Shown one piece after another: positions 6,353 to 12,710 of a DNA stretch of 22,428 nt. Position 1 is the stretch's first letter; each line of letters starts with the position of its first letter. Both the position numbers and the translations under genes were made by a program. This stretch comes from an uncultured Lachnospiraceae bacterium (lineage in GTDB: Bacteria > Bacillota > Clostridia > Lachnospirales > Lachnospiraceae), in contig CAJTTO010000057.1 in NCBI GenBank assembly GCA_910579275.1, forward strand, positions 1 through 22,428, in the 5' to 3' direction. The notes beneath the pieces were generated by a model. It made no database searches, had not been told where the DNA came from, and saw only the letters and a program-made list of their open reading frames with translations.

Positions 6353-7262
6353 ATTGTCGGATATTATATTGAAACATAAGCTCAAGTTTGATAATACGAT
6401 AATTATTGGCGACAATTCGAGTGGGAAATCAGAGCTGTTAAAAAATGTCTTGGTAAAAGATGGCGCCAAAAACTGGTACTTGATTGATTCAGTAAATAGA
6501 TATTTTAGTGTAAGTCAGATATTTAAAATGAGTGGTGAGGCATCAAAATTACAATTTTCCAAGAAAATTATTGAACATAGACTGATGGCTGATAATTATA
6601 ATCTGAAAGACACTTTTTACTATATGGGAGTGCCAACATCAATAGAAAATTTTTATTTTGAATTCGAGGATTCGATAAAGAATCTAATGCGTCAGTTTCT
6701 TGGCGTGGAGTTAATGGTTGTGCAGTCTGAGGTAGGATATAAAGTGTATCTGGATAATATTGAATCTTCCCTGTCAAGCGGGTATCAGGCATTAATGCGT
6801 ATTTTTATGGAAATGGAATATGTGTCGCGAACCATGAAAAACGGTTTTGTAATTATTGATGAGATTGACGAATTTCTGTTTGCATACAATAGCGGAAATA
6901 TTTTTGACTTTCTAAGGCAGAAATATAGTGGCTTTTCTTTTATTGTCACGACACATTCAGCAGATTTGATAGCAAACGCCAAAGCGGCAAATATAATTCT
7001 GTTATCTGAAAATAATTATGAATTATTGGATGCCGGAGATTTCAATAGTGTTTCTCAGGTCTATAATATATTTGACAGTGTTTTTGTGAAAACAAAAGAC
7101 ATTGATGAGGGAGAAAAGATTGACACATGTCTAAGAAGACTGCTGAATAATAAAGTGGCTGGTATATGGAAAGAGACAGATCAGAGAGAACTCGAAAATA
7201 TTAAGGAGCTTAATTTGTCAAAAGTTCAAAAGGTAATGGTTAGACAAATCGAGGAGTGGTAA
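6324..7262 (+). CDS. ABC/SMC-like AAA ATPase of the putative defence operon
   Basis: The 312-residue ATPase has Walker A GDNSSGKS (29-36), an ABC-type signature LSSGYQ (150-155), Walker B FVIIDEID (about 175-182) and an H-loop histidine in TTHSADL (His211). This order is that of the AAA_15/AAA_21 (OLD, PtuA, RloC-like) family, not of a transporter, as no membrane segments are present. It is much shorter than the PtuA proteins of Septu systems. ATP turnover probably gates the HNH nuclease encoded next. The start chosen (6324) follows GGAAGGG and overlaps the DUF262 gene; MNEL at 6345 is an alternative. The end abuts the next gene with one base between TAA and GTG. It is AT-rich like its neighbours. 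Confidence 0.88.
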   Translation: MACYQNMMNELSDIILKHKLKFDNTIIIGDNSSGKSELLKNVLVKDGAKNWYLIDSVNRYFSVSQIFKMSGEASKLQFSKKIIEHRLMADNYNLKDTFYYMGVPTSIENFYFEFEDSIKNLMRQFLGVELMVVQSEVGYKVYLDNIESSLSSGYQALMRIFMEMEYVSRTMKNGFVIIDEIDEFLFAYNSGNIFDFLRQKYSGFSFIVTTHSADLIANAKAANIILLSENNYELLDAGDFNSVSQVYNIFDSVFVKTKDIDEGEKIDTCLRRLLNNKVAGIWKETDQRELENIKELNLSKVQKVMVRQIEEW

Positions 7263-7263
7263 A

Positions 7264-8103
7264 GTGGATAAAAATATCTATGTTTTGGATATGCCGGATT
7301 TTGAACCGGTATATTTAGAGGATATAGAATATGGATACAGCGGAAAAAGAGGCGATGAATTAAAGAAACTGCTGTTAGAAACGAGTAGCTTTCACTGCAT
7401 GTACTGTTATGCGAATTTAAAGGGAGACCGAACAGATTTGGGAGAAATAGAACATTCCGTTGAAAAAACATTAAGTGTATATTTAAAAGAATGTGTTCCA
7501 AATATGTCGGTTACATGTAAAAATTGTAATCAGTCCTTGAAACGTGTAGGAGAAAAAAGACGTAAGGATAAAATGAAATCTCATATGAAACAATATGAGG
7601 AAAATCTCGTTTGTAAGGGCTTCAAATGCAAATCTATCTGTAATGCATATGCAGGGCTGCGAAAGCAATATTGCAAAGTAAATAAGTTGAATTTGCAGCC
7701 ATTTAGTATGACGGGAGATTCTTCAGGATTGGCATATAGGATACAATATGATATTATGACTGCCCGGTTTGTTTCGAGCACAAAGTACAATTATAATAAG
7801 GAGGATTTGGAAATATTAGAACATCATATCAGACAGTTTAAACTGAATGATGTAGAATATAAAACGCAGGCGTTGATAGAATTTATTGAAGATACAATAG
7901 AAGCGGACGGGAAATATAACAGACATAAGAACAGATATTCAAACTACATTGTTGACTTGTTTGTCGAAAACATAAAAGAATACTCGCAGGAAATGATTTT
8001 AAAAATATGTGAAAAAATTTACATAAATTATCAGTTGCGGCACATTATCAGGAGAAAAAACAAAGATAACCGTAGAATTTCCGACAATATCAAATCACAG
8101 TAA
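7264..8103 (+). CDS. HNH nuclease of the putative defence operon
   Basis: The 279-residue product carries a zinc-finger HNH core: CMYC (Cys45, Cys48), EIEHS with the candidate catalytic His64, and MSVTCKNCNQSLKR (Cys85, Cys88, Asn89). This arrangement matches the PtuB/retron-associated (TIGR02646-like) and McrA-like HNH endonucleases. The rest, from about residue 100, is helical and basic with more cysteines (CKGFKCKSIC) and resembles nothing I recognise; it may bind DNA, RNA or the ATPase. The start is GTG at 7264, fixed by GAGGAG inside the end of the ATPase gene, so translation is coupled. It ends the operon; no clear hairpin terminator follows. Nuclease assignment is by motif; the substrate is unknown. 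Confidence 0.85.
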   Translation: MDKNIYVLDMPDFEPVYLEDIEYGYSGKRGDELKKLLLETSSFHCMYCYANLKGDRTDLGEIEHSVEKTLSVYLKECVPNMSVTCKNCNQSLKRVGEKRRKDKMKSHMKQYEENLVCKGFKCKSICNAYAGLRKQYCKVNKLNLQPFSMTGDSSGLAYRIQYDIMTARFVSSTKYNYNKEDLEILEHHIRQFKLNDVEYKTQALIEFIEDTIEADGKYNRHKNRYSNYIVDLFVENIKEYSQEMILKICEKIYINYQLRHIIRRKNKDNRRISDNIKSQ

Positions 8104-8150
8104 ATTTTTGTGCTTTTTTACCAAAATTTAAATATTTTATAGGAACAAAG

Positions 8151-8179
8151 TTGTTCGCATCCAAAAAAAGGATTATAAT
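8151..8179 (+). promoter_or_regulatory. Possible promoter for the phosphofructokinase gene
   Basis: TTGTTC (8151-8156), a 17-bp spacer and a perfect TATAAT (8174-8179). Transcription would run through the repeats at 8194-8428 into the gene at 8484. The weak -35 leaves the call moderate. Confidence 0.5.
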
Positions 8180-8193
8180 GTTATTTAAAGAAA

Positions 8194-8323
8194 GCCATGC
8201 AGAACCAAGTAACAAGACATCCTGCAAGCTTGCTTGTAAGGATGTCTTGTTACTTGGTTCTATAGGGCGAACGCCCGTAAGCGATAATCTGCCGAAGGCG
8301 GATTATCGCTTAGCATGGCAAAA
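8194..8323 (+). repeat. Multi-branched palindromic repeat unit, long form
   Basis: A closing stem GCCATGC (8194-8200) / GCATGGC (about 8313-8319) encloses three hairpins. The first is a 22-bp perfect stem (8201-8222 with 8240-8261), extended by six more pairs into a near-60-base palindrome. The second is GGGCG-AAC-GCCC. The third is AAGCGATAATC...GATTATCGCTT. The AGCCATGCARAACCA motif at its left side is shared with MITE family 2 (159 onward), suggesting related architecture. No target duplication was found. Confidence 0.65.
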
Positions 8324-8369
8324 GTCAAAATAATCCTAATCACATAGGAATATTTTGGCAGGAATTCAA

Positions 8370-8428
8370 AGGGCGAACGCCCATAAGCGATAATCTGTCG
8401 AAGCAGATTATCGCTTAGCATGGCAAAA
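8370..8428 (+). repeat. Second, shorter copy of the palindromic repeat unit
   Basis: This repeats 8264-8323 with a few differences but lacks the long left hairpin and the left half of the closing stem. Differences in the main hairpin keep base pairing: the T-G pair near the loop in the first copy is T-A here. That suggests selection for structure in RNA or cruciform DNA. Confidence 0.65.
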
Positions 8429-8483
8429 AGCCAGAATAAAGAAAAATGCGCAGATATTTCCTGCGAAAAAGGAGGAGGTTCCC

Positions 8484-9557
8484 ATGATAAGAATCGGAAT
8501 GTTAACAAGCGGCGGCGACTGCCAGGCGCTCAACGCGGCAATGCGCGGTGTGGCAAAGGGTCTGTTTAATGCAGGCAAGGAAGTGGAGCTGTTCGGTTTC
8601 CTTGACGGCTACAAAGGACTGATTTACGGCAAGTACAAAATGCTCTCCCCGTCAGATTTTTCAGGAATCCTGACAAAGGGCGGCACAATCCTCGGAAGTT
8701 CACGCATGCCATTCAAGAATATGCGTGATCCGGATGAAAACGGGCTTGACAAGGTGGAGGCAATGAAACACAATTATTACAAGCTAAGCCTTGACTGTCT
8801 GGTTATCCTCGGCGGAAACGGAACACATAAGACAGCGAATCTTCTGCGTGAGGAAGGCCTGAATGTCGTGACACTGCCAAAGACGATTGACAATGACCTC
8901 TGGGGAACAGATATGACGTTCGGATTCCAGAGTGCAGTCGACATTGCGACACAGTGCATTGACCAGATACACACCACTGCGGCATCACACGGGCGCGTAT
9001 TTATTGTCGAAGTAATGGGACATAAGGTAGGATACCTCACATTAAACGCAGGTATCGCAGGCGGTGCGGACATTATCCTGATACCCGAAATACCATATGA
9101 CATCAACAGGATTATCAAGGCAATCCAGAAACGCTCCGAGAGAGGAAGCAAGTTCACCATCCTTGCAGTTGCAGAGGGCGCCGTATCAAAGGAAGTAGCT
9201 GCGCTCTCCAAGAAAGAATTTAAAAAGTACATGGCAGAGTACAAATATCCCAGCGTTTCCTACGAAATTGCTGAAAAAATAAAGGAAAAGAGCGGCATGG
9301 AGGTGCGCGTCACCGTTCCCGGACATACACAGAGAGGCGGAAGTCCGGATCCGTATGACCGCGTATTTGCCAGCAGACTTGGCGCAGAGGCGGCAAAGCT
9401 TATCCTCAAAGGCGAGTATGGCTATATGGTAGGATACCAGAACAGGGAAGTCGTAAAAGTACCGCTCTCGGATGTTGCCGGCAAGCTCAAGATGGTAGAT
9501 CCGGATTCCACCATCATTAAGGAAGCAAAGATGCTTGGCATCAGCTTCGGTGACTAA
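8484..9557 (+). CDS. pfkA: 6-phosphofructokinase, divergent subfamily
   Basis: A 357-residue PFK-family enzyme of glycolysis, phosphorylating fructose 6-phosphate. Conserved blocks are the N-terminal LTSGGDCQALNAAMRG, the phosphate-donor loop GGNGT (110-114), the catalytic PKTIDND (132-138, Asp136 as base), EVMGHKVG (about 177-183) and VPGHTQRGGSP. Gly113 corresponds to Gly104 of the E. coli enzyme, the position where PPi-dependent enzymes have Asp, so ATP use is favoured; Lys133 is like PPi enzymes. Two unusual positions are Asn112 where the metal-binding Asp normally sits, and His180 where MGR is usual. I vaguely recall these as traits of a separate clostridial clade, so it may not be the main glycolytic PFK. 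AAAGGAGGAGG fixes the start. It stands alone between the repeat leader and a terminator. Confidence 0.9.
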   Translation: MIRIGMLTSGGDCQALNAAMRGVAKGLFNAGKEVELFGFLDGYKGLIYGKYKMLSPSDFSGILTKGGTILGSSRMPFKNMRDPDENGLDKVEAMKHNYYKLSLDCLVILGGNGTHKTANLLREEGLNVVTLPKTIDNDLWGTDMTFGFQSAVDIATQCIDQIHTTAASHGRVFIVEVMGHKVGYLTLNAGIAGGADIILIPEIPYDINRIIKAIQKRSERGSKFTILAVAEGAVSKEVAALSKKEFKKYMAEYKYPSVSYEIAEKIKEKSGMEVRVTVPGHTQRGGSPDPYDRVFASRLGAEAAKLILKGEYGYMVGYQNREVVKVPLSDVAGKLKMVDPDSTIIKEAKMLGISFGD

Positions 9558-9604
9558 GCAGGAAAAAGACGAATGCGCTTGTGCATTTACCCATAAAGTG
9601 AGAG

Positions 9605-9640
9605 AAAAAACCCATTTGACATTTCAAAATGGGTTTTTTT
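9605..9640. terminator. Bidirectional terminator between convergent genes
   Basis: The stem CCCATTT / AAATGGG (9611-9617 with 9627-9633) is flanked by AAAAAA and TTTTTTT, so it works on both strands. It lies between the 3' ends of the phosphofructokinase gene (plus) and the MocR-type gene (minus), and presumably ends both transcripts. Confidence 0.9.
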
Positions 9641-9695
9641 ATGCGCAGACCCGTGCAGATGAATTATGCCGCCCACTGAAGCTTCTTAAGAACTG

Positions 9696-11102
9696 TCAGT
9701 CAGTAACCGCAAGCAATAAAACATCCAGCGCCCTGCCAAAGCTCTCCTCGTCAAGGTCGGAGTAATTGACAATAATTGTGTGGGCGTGCTGTTCTTTTCC
9801 TGTCTCGCAGTATTCCGAGAGACAGTCAAGGGAGACGCCGTTTTCCCGCGCGAGCCACTTAAGCTCCGTGTCACTCAGAGAGGTGTTCAAATGTATCAGA
9901 AAATGGCTGCCGGCGTCTTTTTCGTCGACAGAAGCATACGTGCGGAGACGGGACTGTGCAAAGACTTTCATCATACTGTCCCGCTTTGCTCTGTAATATT
10001 TCTTCACTCTATGGATATGCCGTTCAAAATATCCGTTATCCATAAAAGCCGCAAGTGCATACTGCTCAAAGGCAGAAACTGTGCAGGAGTAAAAATTCAT
10101 GGTCTGAATATAGCGTTCCATCAGTTTGTTTGGCAGAACCATATAGCTGATGCGGATAGAAGGCGCAAGCGTCTTTGAGAACGTGTTCAGATAAATAACC
10201 CGATGGTTATGGTTGAGACTCTGAAGTGCCGGAATCGGCCTGTGGCTGAAACGGAACTCGCTGTCGTAATCATCCTCGATAATATACCGCTCCGGCTTGT
10301 CTTCTGCCCAGTCCAGCAGCATCCTGCGCCGACCGATAGGCATGATGCTCCCCGTCGGAAAGTGGTGGGCAGGGGAAACATGCACGATATCCGCCCCGCT
10401 TCCAGCCAGCTTGTCTATCTGCATTCCGCTCTCGTCAATATCAATATATTTCCATGAGACATCATTGACCTGATATATTTTGGCAATTTTGCGGTAGCCA
10501 GGATTTTCCAGCGCATAAATCCGTTTCCGCCCCAAAAGCTGTATCAGGCGTCCGTAAAGGTATTCCGTTCCGGCGCCTATGACAATCTGATCCGGAGATA
10601 CCGTCATGCCCCGAAAACCGTACAAATACTTGGCGATACTCTGCCGCAGCGCATAGACTCCCTGAAAAGGGACTGTTTTGAGCATATCAGGGTCTCTCCG
10701 CGAAAGAATGCCGCGCATTACTTTCACCCACGTATCATATGGGAAAAGGTCGATGGCAGTCTGGTTGGAGGTAAAGTCCGCATCACACGGGGGATTGTTG
10801 TCAGCGCAGTAGGCGCTGAAGGGGATATGGCTCTGATAGCGCGATCTCCGCCCGTCTGTCCCGAGGGACGCTGCGAAGTAACCGCGGCGTTCCTCCGCGC
10901 AGATATATCCTTCTGTCAAAAGCTGCTCGTAAGTATTTTCTACCGTTTTCAGACTAATCTGATGATGCTTTGCAAACATTCTTTTTGAGGGCAGACGGCT
11001 TCCTGCGGCAATCACCCCGTCGAGAATGTCCTGCTTGATGCATTGGTAAAGATATTCATAGATAGAAAGCTGCGCTCTCTGCGTCAAGTCATATGTCAGC
11101 AT
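9696..11102 (-). CDS. MocR-family transcriptional regulator (GntR HTH fused to aminotransferase fold)
   Basis: The 468-residue protein has an N-terminal GntR-type winged helix (about 1-75; LPSKRMFAKHHQISLKTVEN) joined to a fold-type I aminotransferase domain. The pyridoxal-phosphate lysine lies in NTFSKTLAPSIR (about Lys310). These proteins bind PLP and usually control a divergent gene or their own. The divergent SDR/NTF2-like pair starts only about 120 bases away, so that pair is the likely target. Similarity to PdxR is possible, but no pdxST genes are nearby. The start at 11102 has AAGGAG at 11115-11120, 12 bases upstream; a minimal ATG-TAA sits in between. A promoter-like TTGATA-18-TAAGAA lies on the minus strand of the spacer. 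Longer upstream frame extensions lack a ribosome-binding site and run over the SDR gene. Confidence 0.9.
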   Translation of the reverse strand: MLTYDLTQRAQLSIYEYLYQCIKQDILDGVIAAGSRLPSKRMFAKHHQISLKTVENTYEQLLTEGYICAEERRGYFAASLGTDGRRSRYQSHIPFSAYCADNNPPCDADFTSNQTAIDLFPYDTWVKVMRGILSRRDPDMLKTVPFQGVYALRQSIAKYLYGFRGMTVSPDQIVIGAGTEYLYGRLIQLLGRKRIYALENPGYRKIAKIYQVNDVSWKYIDIDESGMQIDKLAGSGADIVHVSPAHHFPTGSIMPIGRRRMLLDWAEDKPERYIIEDDYDSEFRFSHRPIPALQSLNHNHRVIYLNTFSKTLAPSIRISYMVLPNKLMERYIQTMNFYSCTVSAFEQYALAAFMDNGYFERHIHRVKKYYRAKRDSMMKVFAQSRLRTYASVDEKDAGSHFLIHLNTSLSDTELKWLARENGVSLDCLSEYCETGKEQHAHTIIVNYSDLDEESFGRALDVLLLAVTD

Positions 11103-11140
11103 ATTACATCTGGTCTCCTTAAAAATTCTTATTTTGGCTA

Positions 11141-11168
11141 TTTCAAACATATCAAATATCATTATAAT
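11141..11168 (+). promoter_or_regulatory. Possible promoter of the SDR/NTF2-like operon
   Basis: A perfect TATAAT (11163-11168) is preceded at 16 bases by TTTCAA (11141-11146). The opposite-strand mocR promoter overlaps this stretch, as expected for a MocR protein that binds one site controlling both directions. No operator repeat stands out clearly enough to call. Confidence 0.5.
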
Positions 11169-11219
11169 AAAATACAGAACGAAACACAAGGGCGCATCAA
11201 ACACAAGGAGGAAAAAAGA

Positions 11220-12008
11220 ATGGGTGTATATGCAATCACGGGTGCATCGAGCGGAATCGGTGCAAAGACAAAGGAACTTTTGGAGCAGGAAGGGCACAGG
11301 GTAATCAACATCGACCTCAAAGGCGGAGATATCTGCGTAAACCTTGCCACGGAACAGGGACGGGCGGAGGCGGTCAGCAAGCTGCATGAGATGTGTCCGG
11401 ACGGACTTGACGGCATGATTTGCAATGCCGGCGTGTCGGGCGCATGCGGAAATCTGGCACTGATTATTTCCCTGAATTATTTTGGCACGGTTGCAGTTGC
11501 AAAAGGCGTGTATGACCTGTTGGAGAAAAAACACGGCAGCTGCGTGGTCACTGCCTCCAACACGATTTCACAGGGCGCGGGCAGAATGGATATCGCTGAC
11601 CTGCTGAATAATATCGGGGATGAGAAAAGGGTGCTCGAACTGATTCGCAGCCTTGACGACTCGAACCTGAGCATTGGCAACAGCATGTATGTATCGACAA
11701 AGTATGCGCTGGCGCGCTGGGTGAGAAGGGTATCCGCATCATGGGCGGCAAATGGTGTGCGAATCAATGCGATAGCTCCGGGAAACGTCAATACAGCCAT
11801 GACGGCAACCATGAGCACATCCGCGAAGATGGCGCTGAACGCACTTCCGATACCTACCAAGTTCGGTATGGAAACACTGATGGACGCATCCGAAATTGCC
11901 GAGGCGATGATTTTCCTTGTATCCCCAAAAGCAAGCGGAATCAATGGAAACGTCATGTTTGTCGACGGCGGGACAGACGCGCTGCTAAATTCAGAGAAAG
12001 TATATTAG
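11220..12008 (+). CDS. Short-chain dehydrogenase/reductase, 3-alpha-HSD/carbonyl-reductase-like
   Basis: A 262-residue SDR. Nucleotide-binding TGASSGIG is at about 6-13, the NAG motif (CNAGVSG) in the middle, and the catalytic Tyr-Lys in YVSTK with an upstream Ser (TASNTIS). The C-terminal NPG-like element is NAIAPGNVNTAM and the family ending VDGGTDA is present. The overall layout, with a short first half and a long loop between the Ser and the Tyr, recalls the Comamonas 3-alpha-hydroxysteroid dehydrogenase/carbonyl reductase group. A steroid-like or small carbonyl substrate is therefore possible but unproven. AAGGAGG fixes the start at 11220; the much longer open frame upstream runs antisense to mocR. 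The NTF2-like gene follows after 11 bases, its ribosome-binding site overlapping this stop. Confidence 0.88.
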   Translation: MGVYAITGASSGIGAKTKELLEQEGHRVINIDLKGGDICVNLATEQGRAEAVSKLHEMCPDGLDGMICNAGVSGACGNLALIISLNYFGTVAVAKGVYDLLEKKHGSCVVTASNTISQGAGRMDIADLLNNIGDEKRVLELIRSLDDSNLSIGNSMYVSTKYALARWVRRVSASWAANGVRINAIAPGNVNTAMTATMSTSAKMALNALPIPTKFGMETLMDASEIAEAMIFLVSPKASGINGNVMFVDGGTDALLNSEKVY

Positions 12009-12019
12009 GAGGAAAAAAG

Positions 12020-12352
12020 ATGAAGCCAATTGAAAAGTATATAGAGGCAATGGAAAATAAAGATTTTGCAGGGCTTGCAGAGCTGTTTACCAGGGACGGA
12101 ATCCTGTGTGATTACTGTTCAAACTCGTCCAGCCAGAGGGAGTATCATATTTATGGAAGAGAGGCAATCAACATGTTTTTCCGCAATAAATTCGGTTTCC
12201 GCCAGTACTCGATTATGAGCGCGGAAGTGGTCAACGACGAACAGGCTGAATTCATAGCAAGCTTTGGGGACTACCATATCATGGCAATCGCAACAGTCCG
12301 TGAAGCAGACGGGGACGGATTTATCAGAAGGCTCACAGTAAGACCAAAGTAA
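12020..12352 (+). CDS. NTF2-like (SnoaL/ketosteroid-isomerase fold) small protein
   Basis: A 110-residue protein with the cone-shaped NTF2-like pattern: an N-terminal helix pair (KPIEKYIEAMENKDFAGLAE, LFTRDGILCDYC), then a conserved-looking REAINMFFRNKF helix and alternating strands ending in RRLTVRP. Members of this fold include SnoaL cyclases and ketosteroid isomerases. I cannot assign a catalytic acid with confidence, though Asp26 and Asp31 are candidates. It is translated from AGGAGG at 12007-12012, overlapping the SDR stop, so the two are co-expressed and probably act on the same compound. A terminator follows directly. Confidence 0.78.
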   Translation: MKPIEKYIEAMENKDFAGLAELFTRDGILCDYCSNSSSQREYHIYGREAINMFFRNKFGFRQYSIMSAEVVNDEQAEFIASFGDYHIMAIATVREADGDGFIRRLTVRPK

Positions 12353-12363
12353 ATACAGACCAT

Positions 12364-12395
12364 AAAAAATTCGGGTGCCTGCACTCGGATTTTTT
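12364..12395 (+). terminator. Terminator after the SDR/NTF2-like operon
   Basis: A 14-bp stem with two wobble pairs (AAAAATTCGGGTGC against GCACTCGGATTTTT), a two-base loop and a T-run at 12390-12395. It begins about a dozen bases after the NTF2-like stop. Confidence 0.88.
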
Positions 12396-12526
12396 GCGTG
12401 TATGGCCATCCGCAATTGCGATTGGATTCCCGTAACAGCATCAGGAACTGTGGAAAATTGCACTGCACCCTCGAAGAAATATCCCACGCAATCCGTATCA
12501 CTTATTTTCCCGCAGAAATACACCTA

Positions 12527-12555
12527 TTGCAAGGCATGGAAAATACTGTTATCAT
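12527..12555 (+). promoter_or_regulatory. Possible distal promoter of glpK
   Basis: TTGCAA (12527-12532), a 17-bp spacer and TATCAT (12550-12555) with TG in the extended position. Transcription would pass through repeat copy C before glpK. I see no cre-like catabolite site that I would trust. Confidence 0.5.
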
Positions 12556-12577
12556 TAAAAGAATAGAATGGGTTACG

Positions 12578-12692
12578 GTTCAGACGTCCACCAAAATGCT
12601 TGCCTTTTCACATTTTGTGTGCAAAATCTGCTATCATTCACACCTCAATAGCTTTTATGCCGATAAAAACGGCGTGGGCGTGAATTGTAACT
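12578..12692 (+). repeat. Repeat family 3, copy C
   Basis: Shares GTTCAGACGTCCACC with copy B and the AATTGTAACT right end with copy A. It has the -10-like TATCAT (12632-12637) and the inverted repeat ATTCACACC / GGCGTGAAT around ATGCCGATAAAA, in the same orientation as copy A. About 18 bases present after CCACC in copies A and B are missing. It lies immediately upstream of glpK. Confidence 0.72.
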
Positions 12693-12710
12693 CGAACGGA
12701 GGAGGTACAT

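Larger units (their letters stand above)
8104..8483. other. 380-base structured intergenic region, leader of the phosphofructokinase gene
   Basis: No credible gene lies here. It holds a promoter-like pair at 8151-8179, a very long hairpin at 8201-8261, two copies of a roughly 60-base palindromic unit (8264-8323 and 8370-8428) and a CGCAG...CTGCG hairpin just before the phosphofructokinase ribosome-binding site. If the promoter is real, the mRNA leader is about 300 bases and heavily folded. Confidence 0.7.
12396..12710. other. Intergenic region upstream of glpK
   Basis: No convincing gene. An open frame from 12398 runs through this region into glpK's 5' end but has no ribosome-binding site and crosses the repeat. 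The stretch 12400-12520 holds nothing I recognise. A promoter-like pair (12527-12555) and repeat family 3 copy C (12578-12692) follow. The glpK ribosome-binding site GGAGGT is at about 12700. Confidence 0.55.

Noticed and set aside
8152..8162. GTTCGCATCCA just after the HNH gene as an attachment-site copy of the tRNA-Tyr end (GTTCGAATCCA)
   Set aside because: The match is only 11 bases with one mismatch, in AT-rich sequence, with no integrase; chance is a sufficient explanation.
8201..8261. Long hairpin as a terminator of the DUF262 operon
   Set aside because: There is no T-run after the stem, and it belongs to a larger repeat with a second copy; it may impede transcription, but is not called a terminator.
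8194..8428. CRISPR array
   Set aside because: There are only two unequal copies of a palindromic unit with no regular spacers and no cas genes.
11043..11219. N-terminal extension of the first SDR gene
   Set aside because: It lies over the mocR start and spacer on the opposite strand; AAGGAGG and the family N-terminus place the start at 11220.
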